Positions 6,801-13,865 of a DNA stretch of 16,775 nucleotides are shown one piece after another. The position numbers and the translations under genes were made by a program. Numbering within the stretch: position 1 is the stretch's first letter; every line of letters starts with the position of its first letter. The stretch comes from Ruminococcaceae bacterium UBA2806 (GTDB taxonomy: Bacteria > Bacillota > Clostridia > Oscillospirales > Acutalibacteraceae). Under the pieces are notes generated by a model, which saw only the letters and a list, made by a program, of their open reading frames with translations, made no database searches and was not told where the DNA came from. Location of the stretch: contig DEHG01000011.1 in NCBI GenBank assembly GCA_002351795.1, positions 1 through 16,775 of the forward strand, written 5' to 3'.

Positions 6801-8270
6801 ATGAACATGGCGGAAATGATGAAAGAAACAGCTAATGTGACATTGACGGAAAACGGCGCAGTTACTCTCAGGACAACAGGCTCGGATTGCCTTGATTTGT
6901 TTTCGACAATCGGCGCACTCAGAAAAGCAGATGAAAATGACATTATCGAACGCTTTATCCGCGCATACTGCGAATCTCCCGATACTGCAATGAAGATCTT
7001 GTTTTATGCAAGAGATGTCCGTGGCGGTCTTGGCGAAAGACGTACATTCCGCATACTGCTCAGATGGCTTGCGGATAATCATTCGGCAAGCGTAATAAAA
7101 AATATTCAGTACATACCTGAATTCGGAAGGTATGACGACCTTCTTGAGCTTTCAGGGACTGCCTGCGAATCCGAAGCTGTGGCTTTTATAAAAGAACAGC
7201 TTGAAAAGGATGTTGAAGCGCTTGATAAAGACGGCGATGTAAGCCTGCTTGCAAAATGGCTGCCCTCTGTCAATACTTCAAATGATGCGGCAGTCAGGGC
7301 AGGCAAAAAGCTTGCAAAGCTGCTCGGCATGAGTGAAAGCAAATACAGAAAAACGCTTTCCGCACTCAGAGCGCAGATAAAGATAATAGAAAATAATCTT
7401 CGTGAGAAGAAATATGATTTCGAGTATGAAAAGCAGCCCTCAAAGGCTTTGTTTAAATACAGACAGGCATTTATCCGCAACGATAACGACAGATATACAG
7501 ATTATCTTGACAGGGTAAGCAAGGGCGAGGCAAAAATGAATACTGGTACGCTTATGCCCTATGAATTAGTCGAGTCTGTTCTGAATAAGCTCACTGCTAT
7601 GAGTGAGGAAGAAAAGACGGCTGTAAATACGACATGGGAAAAGCTTGAGGATTTCGGCGGGGACGAAAACATTCTTGCTGTGATTGACGGATCAGGCTCG
7701 ATGTATGCATGGAAAGCGCCGACACCCGCATCCGTTGCGCTTTCGCTCGGGCTTTACTTTGCCGAGAGGAACAAGGGCGCATTTGCAAACCATTTTATAA
7801 CATTCTCCCATGCTCCTCAGATGATAGAGATAAAAGGAGATAACTTTGTAGACAAGCTCAGATATGTGACCACCTTTGATGAAGTCGCAGATACGAATTT
7901 AGAAGCTGTATTCAGGCTCGTACTTGAAACTGCTCTGAAATATAAGGTTCCGCAGTCGGAGCTGCCGTCAAAGCTTGTAATTATTTCCGATATGGAATTC
8001 AACTACTGTGTTGAGGACGGAGATCTTACGAATTTTGAAAACGCCCGCAGAATGTTTGAGGAAAATGGCTACAGACTTCCCGATGTAGTATTCTGGAATG
8101 TTGCAAGCCGCAACCGTCAGCAGCCTGTATCACAGAATGAACAGGGTGCGGCGCTTGTATCCGGATGTACGCCGAGACTTTTCTCCATGATAGCGGGGGG
8201 AGAACTTTCGCCCTTGAAGATAATAATGGAGATAATTGGCAGTGAACGCTACAGTATGATAAAAGCATAA
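6801..8270 (+). CDS. TROVE-like / DUF2828-type protein with a C-terminal vWA domain (Ro60-related fold)
   Basis: The 489-aa product starts at 6801, chosen because AAGGAG (6788-6793) is 7 bp upstream. The N-terminal ~260 residues are helical and carry family-typical stretches: ILFYARDVRGGLGERRTFRI, IPEFGRYDDLLEL, LLAKWLPSVNT, and SKALFKYRQAF followed by KMNTGTLMPYELV. From about residue 290 comes a vWA domain with a complete metal site: D296-G-S298-G-S300, a likely T365 and D397 in IISDMEF. I recognise the DUF2828 layout, which resembles TROVE plus vWA of Ro60, a ring-shaped protein that binds Y RNAs and misfolded RNAs. RNA binding here is inferred, not shown. It stands alone: a structured RNA and terminator lie upstream and a strong terminator follows 7 bp after the stop. 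Confidence 0.8.
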   Translation: MNMAEMMKETANVTLTENGAVTLRTTGSDCLDLFSTIGALRKADENDIIERFIRAYCESPDTAMKILFYARDVRGGLGERRTFRILLRWLADNHSASVIKNIQYIPEFGRYDDLLELSGTACESEAVAFIKEQLEKDVEALDKDGDVSLLAKWLPSVNTSNDAAVRAGKKLAKLLGMSESKYRKTLSALRAQIKIIENNLREKKYDFEYEKQPSKALFKYRQAFIRNDNDRYTDYLDRVSKGEAKMNTGTLMPYELVESVLNKLTAMSEEEKTAVNTTWEKLEDFGGDENILAVIDGSGSMYAWKAPTPASVALSLGLYFAERNKGAFANHFITFSHAPQMIEIKGDNFVDKLRYVTTFDEVADTNLEAVFRLVLETALKYKVPQSELPSKLVIISDMEFNYCVEDGDLTNFENARRMFEENGYRLPDVVFWNVASRNRQQPVSQNEQGAALVSGCTPRLFSMIAGGELSPLKIIMEIIGSERYSMIKA

Positions 8271-8277
8271 AAATGGA

Positions 8278-8317
8278 GCTGCCGCACCGATCGAATGTGC
8301 GGCAGCCCGTTTTTTTT
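8278..8317 (+). terminator. Intrinsic terminator between convergent genes, probably bidirectional
   Basis: GCTGCCGCAC (8278-8287) pairs perfectly with GTGCGGCAGC (8297-8306), 10 bp with a 9-nt loop, followed by CCG and eight Ts (8310-8317). On the minus strand the same stem is followed by TCCA and five Ts, so it can also end the lipoprotein transcript arriving from the other side. Confidence 0.92.
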
Positions 8318-8324
8318 ATTTCCC

Positions 8325-9368
8325 TTAATCATCGAGTTTAAGATCTTCAAGACCGGATATATCCTTCAGGCTGATCTTGCTTGCTTCCTTTTCCTTGTAG
8401 TTGTCAGGGATAATAAGCTCATCCTTGTCTATCTCATTTGAAAGCACGTTGATTATAATATCATACTTTTCCTTTTCTGATTCAATATGAACTATCCTGA
8501 GCAAATCGTCATCATCAAAATAGCATATCATTTTTGATGTTGTAGTTTCCTTTTTGGTTTCCTCAGCCTTTGATTCAGACTTGCTTTCTGATTTTTTCTT
8601 TACCTCTTTTGTTTCTGTAATGGTATAGCTTTCCATTTTGTAGTCTTTGTTTTTATATTCGGCTTTGCCGGACTCCATGGATTTTATTTCTGAGGTAACG
8701 TCAGTATCAAATAACTCGTCGATATCAACGTCATCACCGAACATATCACCGACATTCTTTTTTATGTTTTCCTTGATCCTGCTTGCCTGTCCGCTGCTGT
8801 CGGATGAAGCCTCGCTTTCAGCCTTTTTGACCTCTTCGGCAGTCTGGAGTACCTGATAAGTCTTTTTCCTTGTATTCATCGAGAATATGCCGTCTTTGTT
8901 TTTAAGAACGTCAAATGAGAACAGGCTCATGCCGAAATTGAAACGTATATCCTTATTGGCATTTTTTGTCAGTATGATATCTATATCGCCGGACAGTGAA
9001 GAAAAGTCAAAGGAAGATTTCTTGCTGCTTTCCTCTTTGCTGCTTTCTTTCTTGCTGCTTTCCTTTTTGCTGCTCTTTTCGTCATCGTCTTTTAGATTCT
9101 GAATGGTAAATTCAAGCTGGAGATCCTTGCCCTCAAGCTGCTGTAAAGCATATGTTGTAAGCGGGCCGAGCTTGCTGACATCCATTTTTTCCTCGAACAA
9201 TTTTTTGACATCGGGATCGATATCTACATCGGGGAGCTTTGATTTTTCCGATACCTCTGTTTCGGATTCATCAAGTGTATAATCTTCATCATCCTCGTCC
9301 TTATCCGAGCATGCCGCAAAAGACAATGCAAGAACTGCCGTCAAAAAAATTGCTATCAGTTTTTTCAT
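8325..9368 (-). CDS. Predicted lipoprotein with a Ser/Lys/Glu-rich repeat, function unknown
   Basis: The 347-aa product begins MKKLIAIFLTAVLALSFAAC: two lysines, a hydrophobic stretch and a lipobox-like FAAC with Cys20, so it is predicted to be lipid-anchored outside the membrane. F at the -3 position is less usual than L. An acidic stretch (about 22-45) follows. Residues about 95-117 are runs of K, E and S encoded by a 15-bp tandem repeat, and a second Lys/Ser/Glu-rich segment lies near 260-280. The remaining parts (for example DIDIILTKNANKDIRFNFGM, TYQVL and MICYFDDDDLLRIVHIES) look beta-rich and resemble the LolA/LppX-like folds of many clostridial lipoproteins, but I do not recognise the family. 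AAAAGGAG is 9 bp upstream. It is monocistronic, with its own promoter and the shared terminator. Confidence 0.85.
   Translation of the reverse strand: MKKLIAIFLTAVLALSFAACSDKDEDDEDYTLDESETEVSEKSKLPDVDIDPDVKKLFEEKMDVSKLGPLTTYALQQLEGKDLQLEFTIQNLKDDDEKSSKKESSKKESSKEESSKKSSFDFSSLSGDIDIILTKNANKDIRFNFGMSLFSFDVLKNKDGIFSMNTRKKTYQVLQTAEEVKKAESEASSDSSGQASRIKENIKKNVGDMFGDDVDIDELFDTDVTSEIKSMESGKAEYKNKDYKMESYTITETKEVKKKSESKSESKAEETKKETTTSKMICYFDDDDLLRIVHIESEKEKYDIIINVLSNEIDKDELIIPDNYKEKEASKISLKDISGLEDLKLDD
9021..9080 (-). repeat. Four 15-bp tandem repeats inside the lipoprotein gene
   Basis: Four successive 15-bp units (9021-9035, 9036-9050, 9051-9065, 9066-9080) share the core TTGCTGCT on the plus strand, and the last unit is more diverged. 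Each encodes five residues of the KESSK/EESSK type at about residues 97-116. The 15-bp period keeps the frame, so the copy number can change without a frameshift. Confidence 0.8.
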
Positions 9369-9428
9369 TAATATACGCTCCTTTTCTCTTTTTTTAGTGA
9401 CTGTATGGTATTATACCCTACAAAACAG

Positions 9429-9457
9429 ATTATAGCACATTTTTTCTGCACTTACAA
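9429..9457 (-). promoter_or_regulatory. Promoter of the lipoprotein gene
   Basis: On the minus strand, TTGTAA (9457-9452), a 17-bp spacer and a perfect TATAAT (9434-9429). The start near 9422 gives a leader of about 54 nt. The near-palindrome GGTATTATACC (9407-9417) falls just after the start and could be an operator, which is weakly supported. Confidence 0.7.
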
Positions 9458-9539
9458 TATAGTTGACTGTAAAAACTTTAGTCAGCCTTACAGACCTGTA
9501 TGGCAGCCGCAAAAAGCTTTCACATATGCCGCATATACA

Positions 9540-10652
9540 CTAATCTGTGATATCGGTATCAAGTGTAATACTGAGTGTGAAATCCGGATATTTTTCATGG
9601 ACGTCATCATAGATGTGCTGATACAGAGATTTTCTGTCCTCCTCAAAATCAATGATAATATCAAATGAAATGGTTTTATTTTCAAAATCAACGTAAAACC
9701 CGTGAAACTGCAAAAGACCGTCATGTGACATAACTAAACGGCGTATCTCAAGGCGCATCCTTGCAGCCTCATCATCACAGGTGTTGCGGGAATAGATACC
9801 TACAGCGGTAAGGATAACGGAAGTCTCGTTATAGACCTTTTCCTGTATCCTGCGGGAGAGAACATCTATCTGCTGGGCGGTCATATTGTCATCGACCTCG
9901 ATATGAACAGAAGCAAGGTGCCTGTCGGGACCGTAATCATGCAGCATCAGATCATATATCCCGTGAACATCCTCTTCGATGCCGATAATGGTTTTTACTG
10001 TTTTTGTCAGCTCGCCTGATTCACGGTGTCCGAGCATTTCATCAACAGCATCCTTTATCATGCCAAGACCCGATCTGATAATAAACAGTGAAATAGCAGC
10101 GCCTACCCATGCTTCAAGGCTAAGACCGAATATCATATAAATTGCTGCGCTGAGCAGAACCGATATGGAAATGACTGCATCAAAAAGCGCATCCGAGCCT
10201 GAGGCTTCAAGTGTGCCTGATCTGACCTCTTTTCCTTTTTTGCGGACATATGTTCCTAAAAAAAGCTTTACAACGACTGCCGCCGAAATTATAATAAGTG
10301 AAACGGTGCTGTAATCTGCGGCTTCGGGGTAAATTATCTTTTTTATACATTCGATGACCGAGCTTATTCCGGCATAAAGAATGATTGCCGCAACTATAAG
10401 CTGGCTCATATATTCAAGCCGTCCGTATCCGTAGGGATGCTTTTTTGTCGGTTCTTTGTTTGCAAGCTTTGTGCCGACTATTGTTACAATGCTTGAAATA
10501 ACGTCTGTAAGGTTGTTTACTGCGTCAAGTATGACTGCAATTGAATTTACGGCAATGCCTGCTATTGTTTTGAATATTACAAGAACGACATTTGCAATTA
10601 TGCCGATCACGCTTGTTTTTATAATGACTTTTTCTCTTATGTTGTCCTGCAT
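9540..10652 (-). CDS. Cation diffusion facilitator transporter with an extended C-terminus
   Basis: CDF-family divalent metal/proton antiporter in the cell membrane, 370 aa. Six membrane segments are visible at about residues 10-33, 37-60, 82-103, 115-136, 153-176 and 179-200. The TM2 metal motif is N46-x3-D50 in DAVNNLTD, the TM5 motif is D154-x3-D158, and the family loop HPYGYGRLE begins at H72. N in place of His/Asp in TM2 makes the metal (Zn, Mn, Fe or Co) uncertain. A standard cytoplasmic domain (LMLHDYGPDRHLASVHIEVD) is followed by about 80 more residues (HGFYVDFENKTISFDIIIDF onward) that look like a second ferredoxin-like domain; typical CDF proteins are about 300 aa. GGAGGG is 6 bp before the start. 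No clear terminator was seen before the lipoprotein promoter. Confidence 0.9.
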   Translation of the reverse strand: MQDNIREKVIIKTSVIGIIANVVLVIFKTIAGIAVNSIAVILDAVNNLTDVISSIVTIVGTKLANKEPTKKHPYGYGRLEYMSQLIVAAIILYAGISSVIECIKKIIYPEAADYSTVSLIIISAAVVVKLFLGTYVRKKGKEVRSGTLEASGSDALFDAVISISVLLSAAIYMIFGLSLEAWVGAAISLFIIRSGLGMIKDAVDEMLGHRESGELTKTVKTIIGIEEDVHGIYDLMLHDYGPDRHLASVHIEVDDNMTAQQIDVLSRRIQEKVYNETSVILTAVGIYSRNTCDDEAARMRLEIRRLVMSHDGLLQFHGFYVDFENKTISFDIIIDFEEDRKSLYQHIYDDVHEKYPDFTLSITLDTDITD

Positions 10653-10699
10653 TTATATCCCTCCGGATAAAATTTTCGGCTTTGAAGTCTGATTATTAA

Positions 10700-10728
10700 A
10701 TTATGTTTTATATGGCGGAATATGTCAA
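10700..10728 (-). promoter_or_regulatory. Promoter of the cation transporter gene
   Basis: On the minus strand, a perfect TTGACA (10728-10723), a 17-bp spacer and CATAAT (10705-10700, 5 of 6). The start near 10693 gives a leader of about 40 nt. No metal-regulator operator was recognised around it. Confidence 0.78.
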
Positions 10729-10816
10729 CTATGTTTTTGTGAAAAATAATTTTTTGTCGATATGCATTAAAATAATAAAGCTTTTTTGGTAGGTTTAACG
10801 GTGTCCTTTATTGCTT

Positions 10817-10844
10817 TTGTATTATATAATTATATGTATATAAA
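10817..10844 (+). promoter_or_regulatory. Possible promoter of the DnaD-like operon
   Basis: TTGTAT (10817-10822), a 16-bp spacer and TATAAA (10839-10844), in a very AT-rich stretch (about 10729-10870) between divergent genes. Other AT-rich -10-like sequences (TATAAT at 10825-10830, TATTAT at 10855-10860) lack good -35 partners, so the exact start is uncertain. Confidence 0.3.
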
Positions 10845-10892
10845 AATATAAGGATATTATTAACTAAGAGCTATTTGAAAAAGGAGCAAGGA

Positions 10893-11921
10893 ATGGAATA
10901 CAGAATGAATCTTGGGGCATGGAACAGTATTTTTGCCGTGCCGTGTGATATTGTTGACAAGCATCTGAAATTAGCGGGTGCGGCACAGCTTAAAGTATTG
11001 CTGTGGGTACTGCGCCATTCGGGAGAGGGATTTACAACGGAGGATATATCCTCGGCGCTTTCAATGTCGGCTGCGGATGTAAGGGACAGTATGCTGTATT
11101 GGAAGGAAACGGGCATTGTATGCGAAAGTGAGGGGGAGCTTTCTCCGCCGAAGGCTCAGCGCACAGAAAATACAGCGGCTGAGGAAAGCAATGAACCTGC
11201 AAAACAGGAAGAAAAAACTGAATCTGAAAAAAAGTCTGCGTCAGAGGAAAAGAAACCTTCAAGAGCATTATCCAGACCTGAAAAGCCGGATATAGCCTAT
11301 CTTACGGAAAGAATGAGGGTGGATGAAAGCATAGTATACCTTATGCAGACAGCGGATGAATTATTCGGCAGACCGACAAGCGCAAATGAAAAAGAGACTC
11401 TCCTGCTTATACACGAATATGACGGGCTGCCCGTTGAGGTCATACTTATGATGATGCAGTATGCGGCAGGAATTGGTAAGTGCAATGCAAGATATCTTGA
11501 AAAGGTAGCAATAAACTGGGCGGACGATGAAATAACAACACTTGAACGTGCAGAGGAAAGAATAAAGCAGCTTACAAGCGGAAGAAGCGCTGCGGGTATG
11601 ATACAGAAGCTTTTCGGAATTGGTACACATACGCCTACGGAAAAGGAAATAGCCTTTGCCGACCGCTGGCTGAACACATGGGGGTTTCCTGCGGATGTGA
11701 TATATTATGCGTATGAGATCTGCGTGGATGCAAAGGGAGAATATATTCCAAAATATGTAAATTCGGTGCTTGAAAGATGGTACAGCAGCGGGATAAAAAC
11801 TCTTGATAAAGCAAAGGCTGACCAGCAGAGGGGAAAGAAAAAAGCAGAAAAGAAAAAGTCGGCATCATATGATATAGACCTGTATGACAGCATAAATACT
11901 ATTCTTGAGGAGGATGTCTGA
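10893..11921 (+). CDS. DnaD-like replication initiation/primosome protein
   Basis: Helps recruit the replicative helicase at origins or stalled forks in Firmicutes. The start ATG at 10893 follows AAGGAG (10881-10886) by 6 bp; the in-frame TTG at 10875 precedes that site. The 342-aa protein has a winged-helix N-terminal domain (about residues 10-80), a long charged linker rich in E, K, S and P (about 85-135), and two copies of the DnaB_2/DDBH2 module. Each copy carries the YxxxI/VxxxW signature: YLEKVAINW at 201-209 and YVNSVLERW at 288-296. B. subtilis DnaD is shorter, with one such C-terminal module, so this is the longer clostridial arrangement. The tail is Lys-rich. TGATG overlap with the next gene implies translational coupling with the helicase loader. 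Confidence 0.88.
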   Translation: MEYRMNLGAWNSIFAVPCDIVDKHLKLAGAAQLKVLLWVLRHSGEGFTTEDISSALSMSAADVRDSMLYWKETGIVCESEGELSPPKAQRTENTAAEESNEPAKQEEKTESEKKSASEEKKPSRALSRPEKPDIAYLTERMRVDESIVYLMQTADELFGRPTSANEKETLLLIHEYDGLPVEVILMMMQYAAGIGKCNARYLEKVAINWADDEITTLERAEERIKQLTSGRSAAGMIQKLFGIGTHTPTEKEIAFADRWLNTWGFPADVIYYAYEICVDAKGEYIPKYVNSVLERWYSSGIKTLDKAKADQQRGKKKAEKKKSASYDIDLYDSINTILEEDV

Positions 11922-12910
11922 TGGGATATAGCATGGAAATATATTCTGCGGCAAAAAAAAGCATGGAAAACCGCCGCCTTCTGGCTGAACAGGAGCTTGA
12001 TGTCCGCCGTGACGAGCTTGTAATGAGGATACCGAGAGTTCAGAAGATCGAACAGGAGCTTGTACATATATCGGTAGCGGCGGCAAGATCTGTGTTTTCA
12101 GGCGGAGATAAGGAATCGGAGCTTAGTGCGCTTAAAGAAAAAAGCCTTGTCCTTCAGGATGAACTGAAAAATATACTCAAAGAGAATGATCTGCCCGAAA
12201 ACTATCTTGATCCATGGTATAACTGCAGGGAATGTCGTGATACGGGCTATGTTGACGGCAGGATGTGTACTTGCATGAAGCAGCTTGTGCGTCAGACTGC
12301 ATATGAGGAGCTTAACCGTATTTCGCCGCTGTCGCTGTGCAGCTTTGAAAGCTTTGACACGGGATATTATTCAAAGGAAAAAAAAGCGGCGGGCGATATG
12401 TCGGAATATGATTATATGAGCAAGGTTTTCCGTTTCTGCAAAAGATATGCCATGCAGTTCGATGAATATTCGGAGGGCTTGTTATTTTCGGGAAAAACGG
12501 GACTTGGAAAAACTCATCTGTCTCTTGCAATAGCCAGTTCCGTCATAGAAAATGGCTATGGGGTAGTATATGTATCTGCGCCGAATATCCTGTCAAGACT
12601 TGAATCAAGCCAGTTCAGCGGACGTTCTGTTGAAAGGACAGAGGATGAACAGCTTTTGCAGGAATGTGATCTGCTTATTATAGACGATCTCGGGACGGAA
12701 TTTGTAACAAAGTTCACTCAGGCGGCTATATACAATATTATCAATACAAGATTGAATTCGGGAAAGCCTGTTATAATAAGCACGAACCTTTCAACAAAAG
12801 AGCTTGAGGATGTTTACGGAAATCGTATGGTTTCAAGGATAGTGGGAGTACTCAGAAAGATAGAGTTTTACGGAAGCGATATACGTCAGATGAAGAAGAT
12901 GAAAAAGTAG
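11921..12910 (+). CDS. DnaI/DnaC-like AAA+ helicase loader ATPase
   Basis: Loads the replicative DNA helicase in an ATP-dependent way. The 329-aa protein has a coiled-coil-like N-terminus (about 10-85), a zinc-binding cluster (C102, C105, C116, C118 in NCRECRDTGY...CTC) like the N-terminal domain of B. subtilis DnaI, and an AAA+ core. Walker A is GKTGLGKT (191-198), Walker B is LLIIDD (251-256), followed by GTEF, and the sensor-1 region is VIISTNLS; VSRIVG supplies a probable arginine further on. GAGGAGG (11907-11913) lies 7 bp upstream inside the DnaD-like gene. Pairing with DnaD directly upstream supports a primosome role rather than an IstB-type transposition helper, and no transposase is nearby. 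Confidence 0.9.
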   Translation: MGYSMEIYSAAKKSMENRRLLAEQELDVRRDELVMRIPRVQKIEQELVHISVAAARSVFSGGDKESELSALKEKSLVLQDELKNILKENDLPENYLDPWYNCRECRDTGYVDGRMCTCMKQLVRQTAYEELNRISPLSLCSFESFDTGYYSKEKKAAGDMSEYDYMSKVFRFCKRYAMQFDEYSEGLLFSGKTGLGKTHLSLAIASSVIENGYGVVYVSAPNILSRLESSQFSGRSVERTEDEQLLQECDLLIIDDLGTEFVTKFTQAAIYNIINTRLNSGKPVIISTNLSTKELEDVYGNRMVSRIVGVLRKIEFYGSDIRQMKKMKK

Positions 12911-12932
12911 TTATTATTCGGAGGTCATTGAG

Positions 12933-13787
12933 ATGGGAAAAGTAATTCTTACAGCAGACAGCACTTGCGATCTTACAGAGGAGCTGCGCAAAAGATATAA
13001 TGTATCGGGCTATACGCCGCTTCATATTGTGCTTGGAGAAAAAATCTATGAGGACGGTGTAAATATCACTCCGCCCGATATATATAAGAATTTTGAAGCG
13101 ACGGGAGTTCTGCCTAAGACGGCGGCTGTCAATGTCGGAGAGTATATAGATTTTTTCAAGCCCTTTGTAGATGCAGGCGACAGCGTTGTGCATATTAATT
13201 TAGGCTCGTCGCTTTCGTCAGCATATCAGAATGCATTGGCAGCGGCGGCTCAGCTTAAAAATGTATATCCTATAGATTCATGCAACCTTTCAACAGGCTC
13301 AGGGCATCTTGTTATGGAGGCTGGAAAGCTTATTGCAGAAGGTCTGCCCGCAAATGAGGTTTCTGAAAAGATCAAGGCAATGACGGGAAAGGTCCATGCA
13401 AGCTTTGTTATAGACAAGCTTGATTATCTTCGTGCAGGAGGAAGATGCTCGACGCTTGCAATGCTCGGTGCAAATGTGCTGAGGATAAAGCCGTCAATTT
13501 ATGTAAACAATAAGGACGGTTCAATGACTGTAGGGAAGAAATACAGAGGAAAGCTTGACAATGTTCTTATAAAGTATGTTGATGAGCAGCTTGCCGCATA
13601 TAAGAATATACGCACAGACAAGATATTTGTAACTCATGCGGGAATAGGGGACGATCATGTAAAGGTAGTCTATGATTATCTCAGGTCAAAGAATATTTTT
13701 GATGAGATATTCATAACAACTGCAAGCTGTACTATTTCATCACACTGCGGTCCCGGCACACTCGGCATATTGTTCATGACAGAATAA
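12933..13787 (+). CDS. DegV family (FakB-like) fatty-acid-binding protein
   Basis: Soluble two-domain protein of 284 aa. DegV/FakB proteins hold a fatty acid for phosphorylation by the kinase FakA, feeding exogenous fatty acids into phospholipid synthesis. Family motifs are LTADSTCDL at the N-terminus, GSSLSSAYQNA, DKLDYLRAGGRCS and HCGPGTLGILF near the C-terminus. The usual TSQPS-like lipid-head motif reads TAAVN (63-67), so the Thr is kept but the Ser that often follows is Ala. GGAGG (12920-12924) is 8 bp before the start, and the gene follows the helicase loader by 22 bp. No fakA-like gene is in the window, and most genomes carry several DegV paralogues. Confidence 0.92.
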   Translation: MGKVILTADSTCDLTEELRKRYNVSGYTPLHIVLGEKIYEDGVNITPPDIYKNFEATGVLPKTAAVNVGEYIDFFKPFVDAGDSVVHINLGSSLSSAYQNALAAAAQLKNVYPIDSCNLSTGSGHLVMEAGKLIAEGLPANEVSEKIKAMTGKVHASFVIDKLDYLRAGGRCSTLAMLGANVLRIKPSIYVNNKDGSMTVGKKYRGKLDNVLIKYVDEQLAAYKNIRTDKIFVTHAGIGDDHVKVVYDYLRSKNIFDEIFITTASCTISSHCGPGTLGILFMTE

Positions 13788-13865
13788 GGGAAAGCTTCTC
13801 CTGTGTATATGACGGTTCTGGAATACAGTACGCATGGAGATCCTTGAATATGTAACGGAGGAAAT

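Noticed and set aside
9460..9539. Terminator for the cation transporter gene
   Set aside because: Only short imperfect stems, such as TACAG/CTGTA with a 2-nt loop, were found, with no convincing T run after a stable hairpin on the minus strand.
11921..12910. IstB-type transposon helper ATPase
   Set aside because: There is no transposase or inverted repeat nearby. The DnaI-like zinc cluster and the coupled DnaD-like gene fit a helicase loader.
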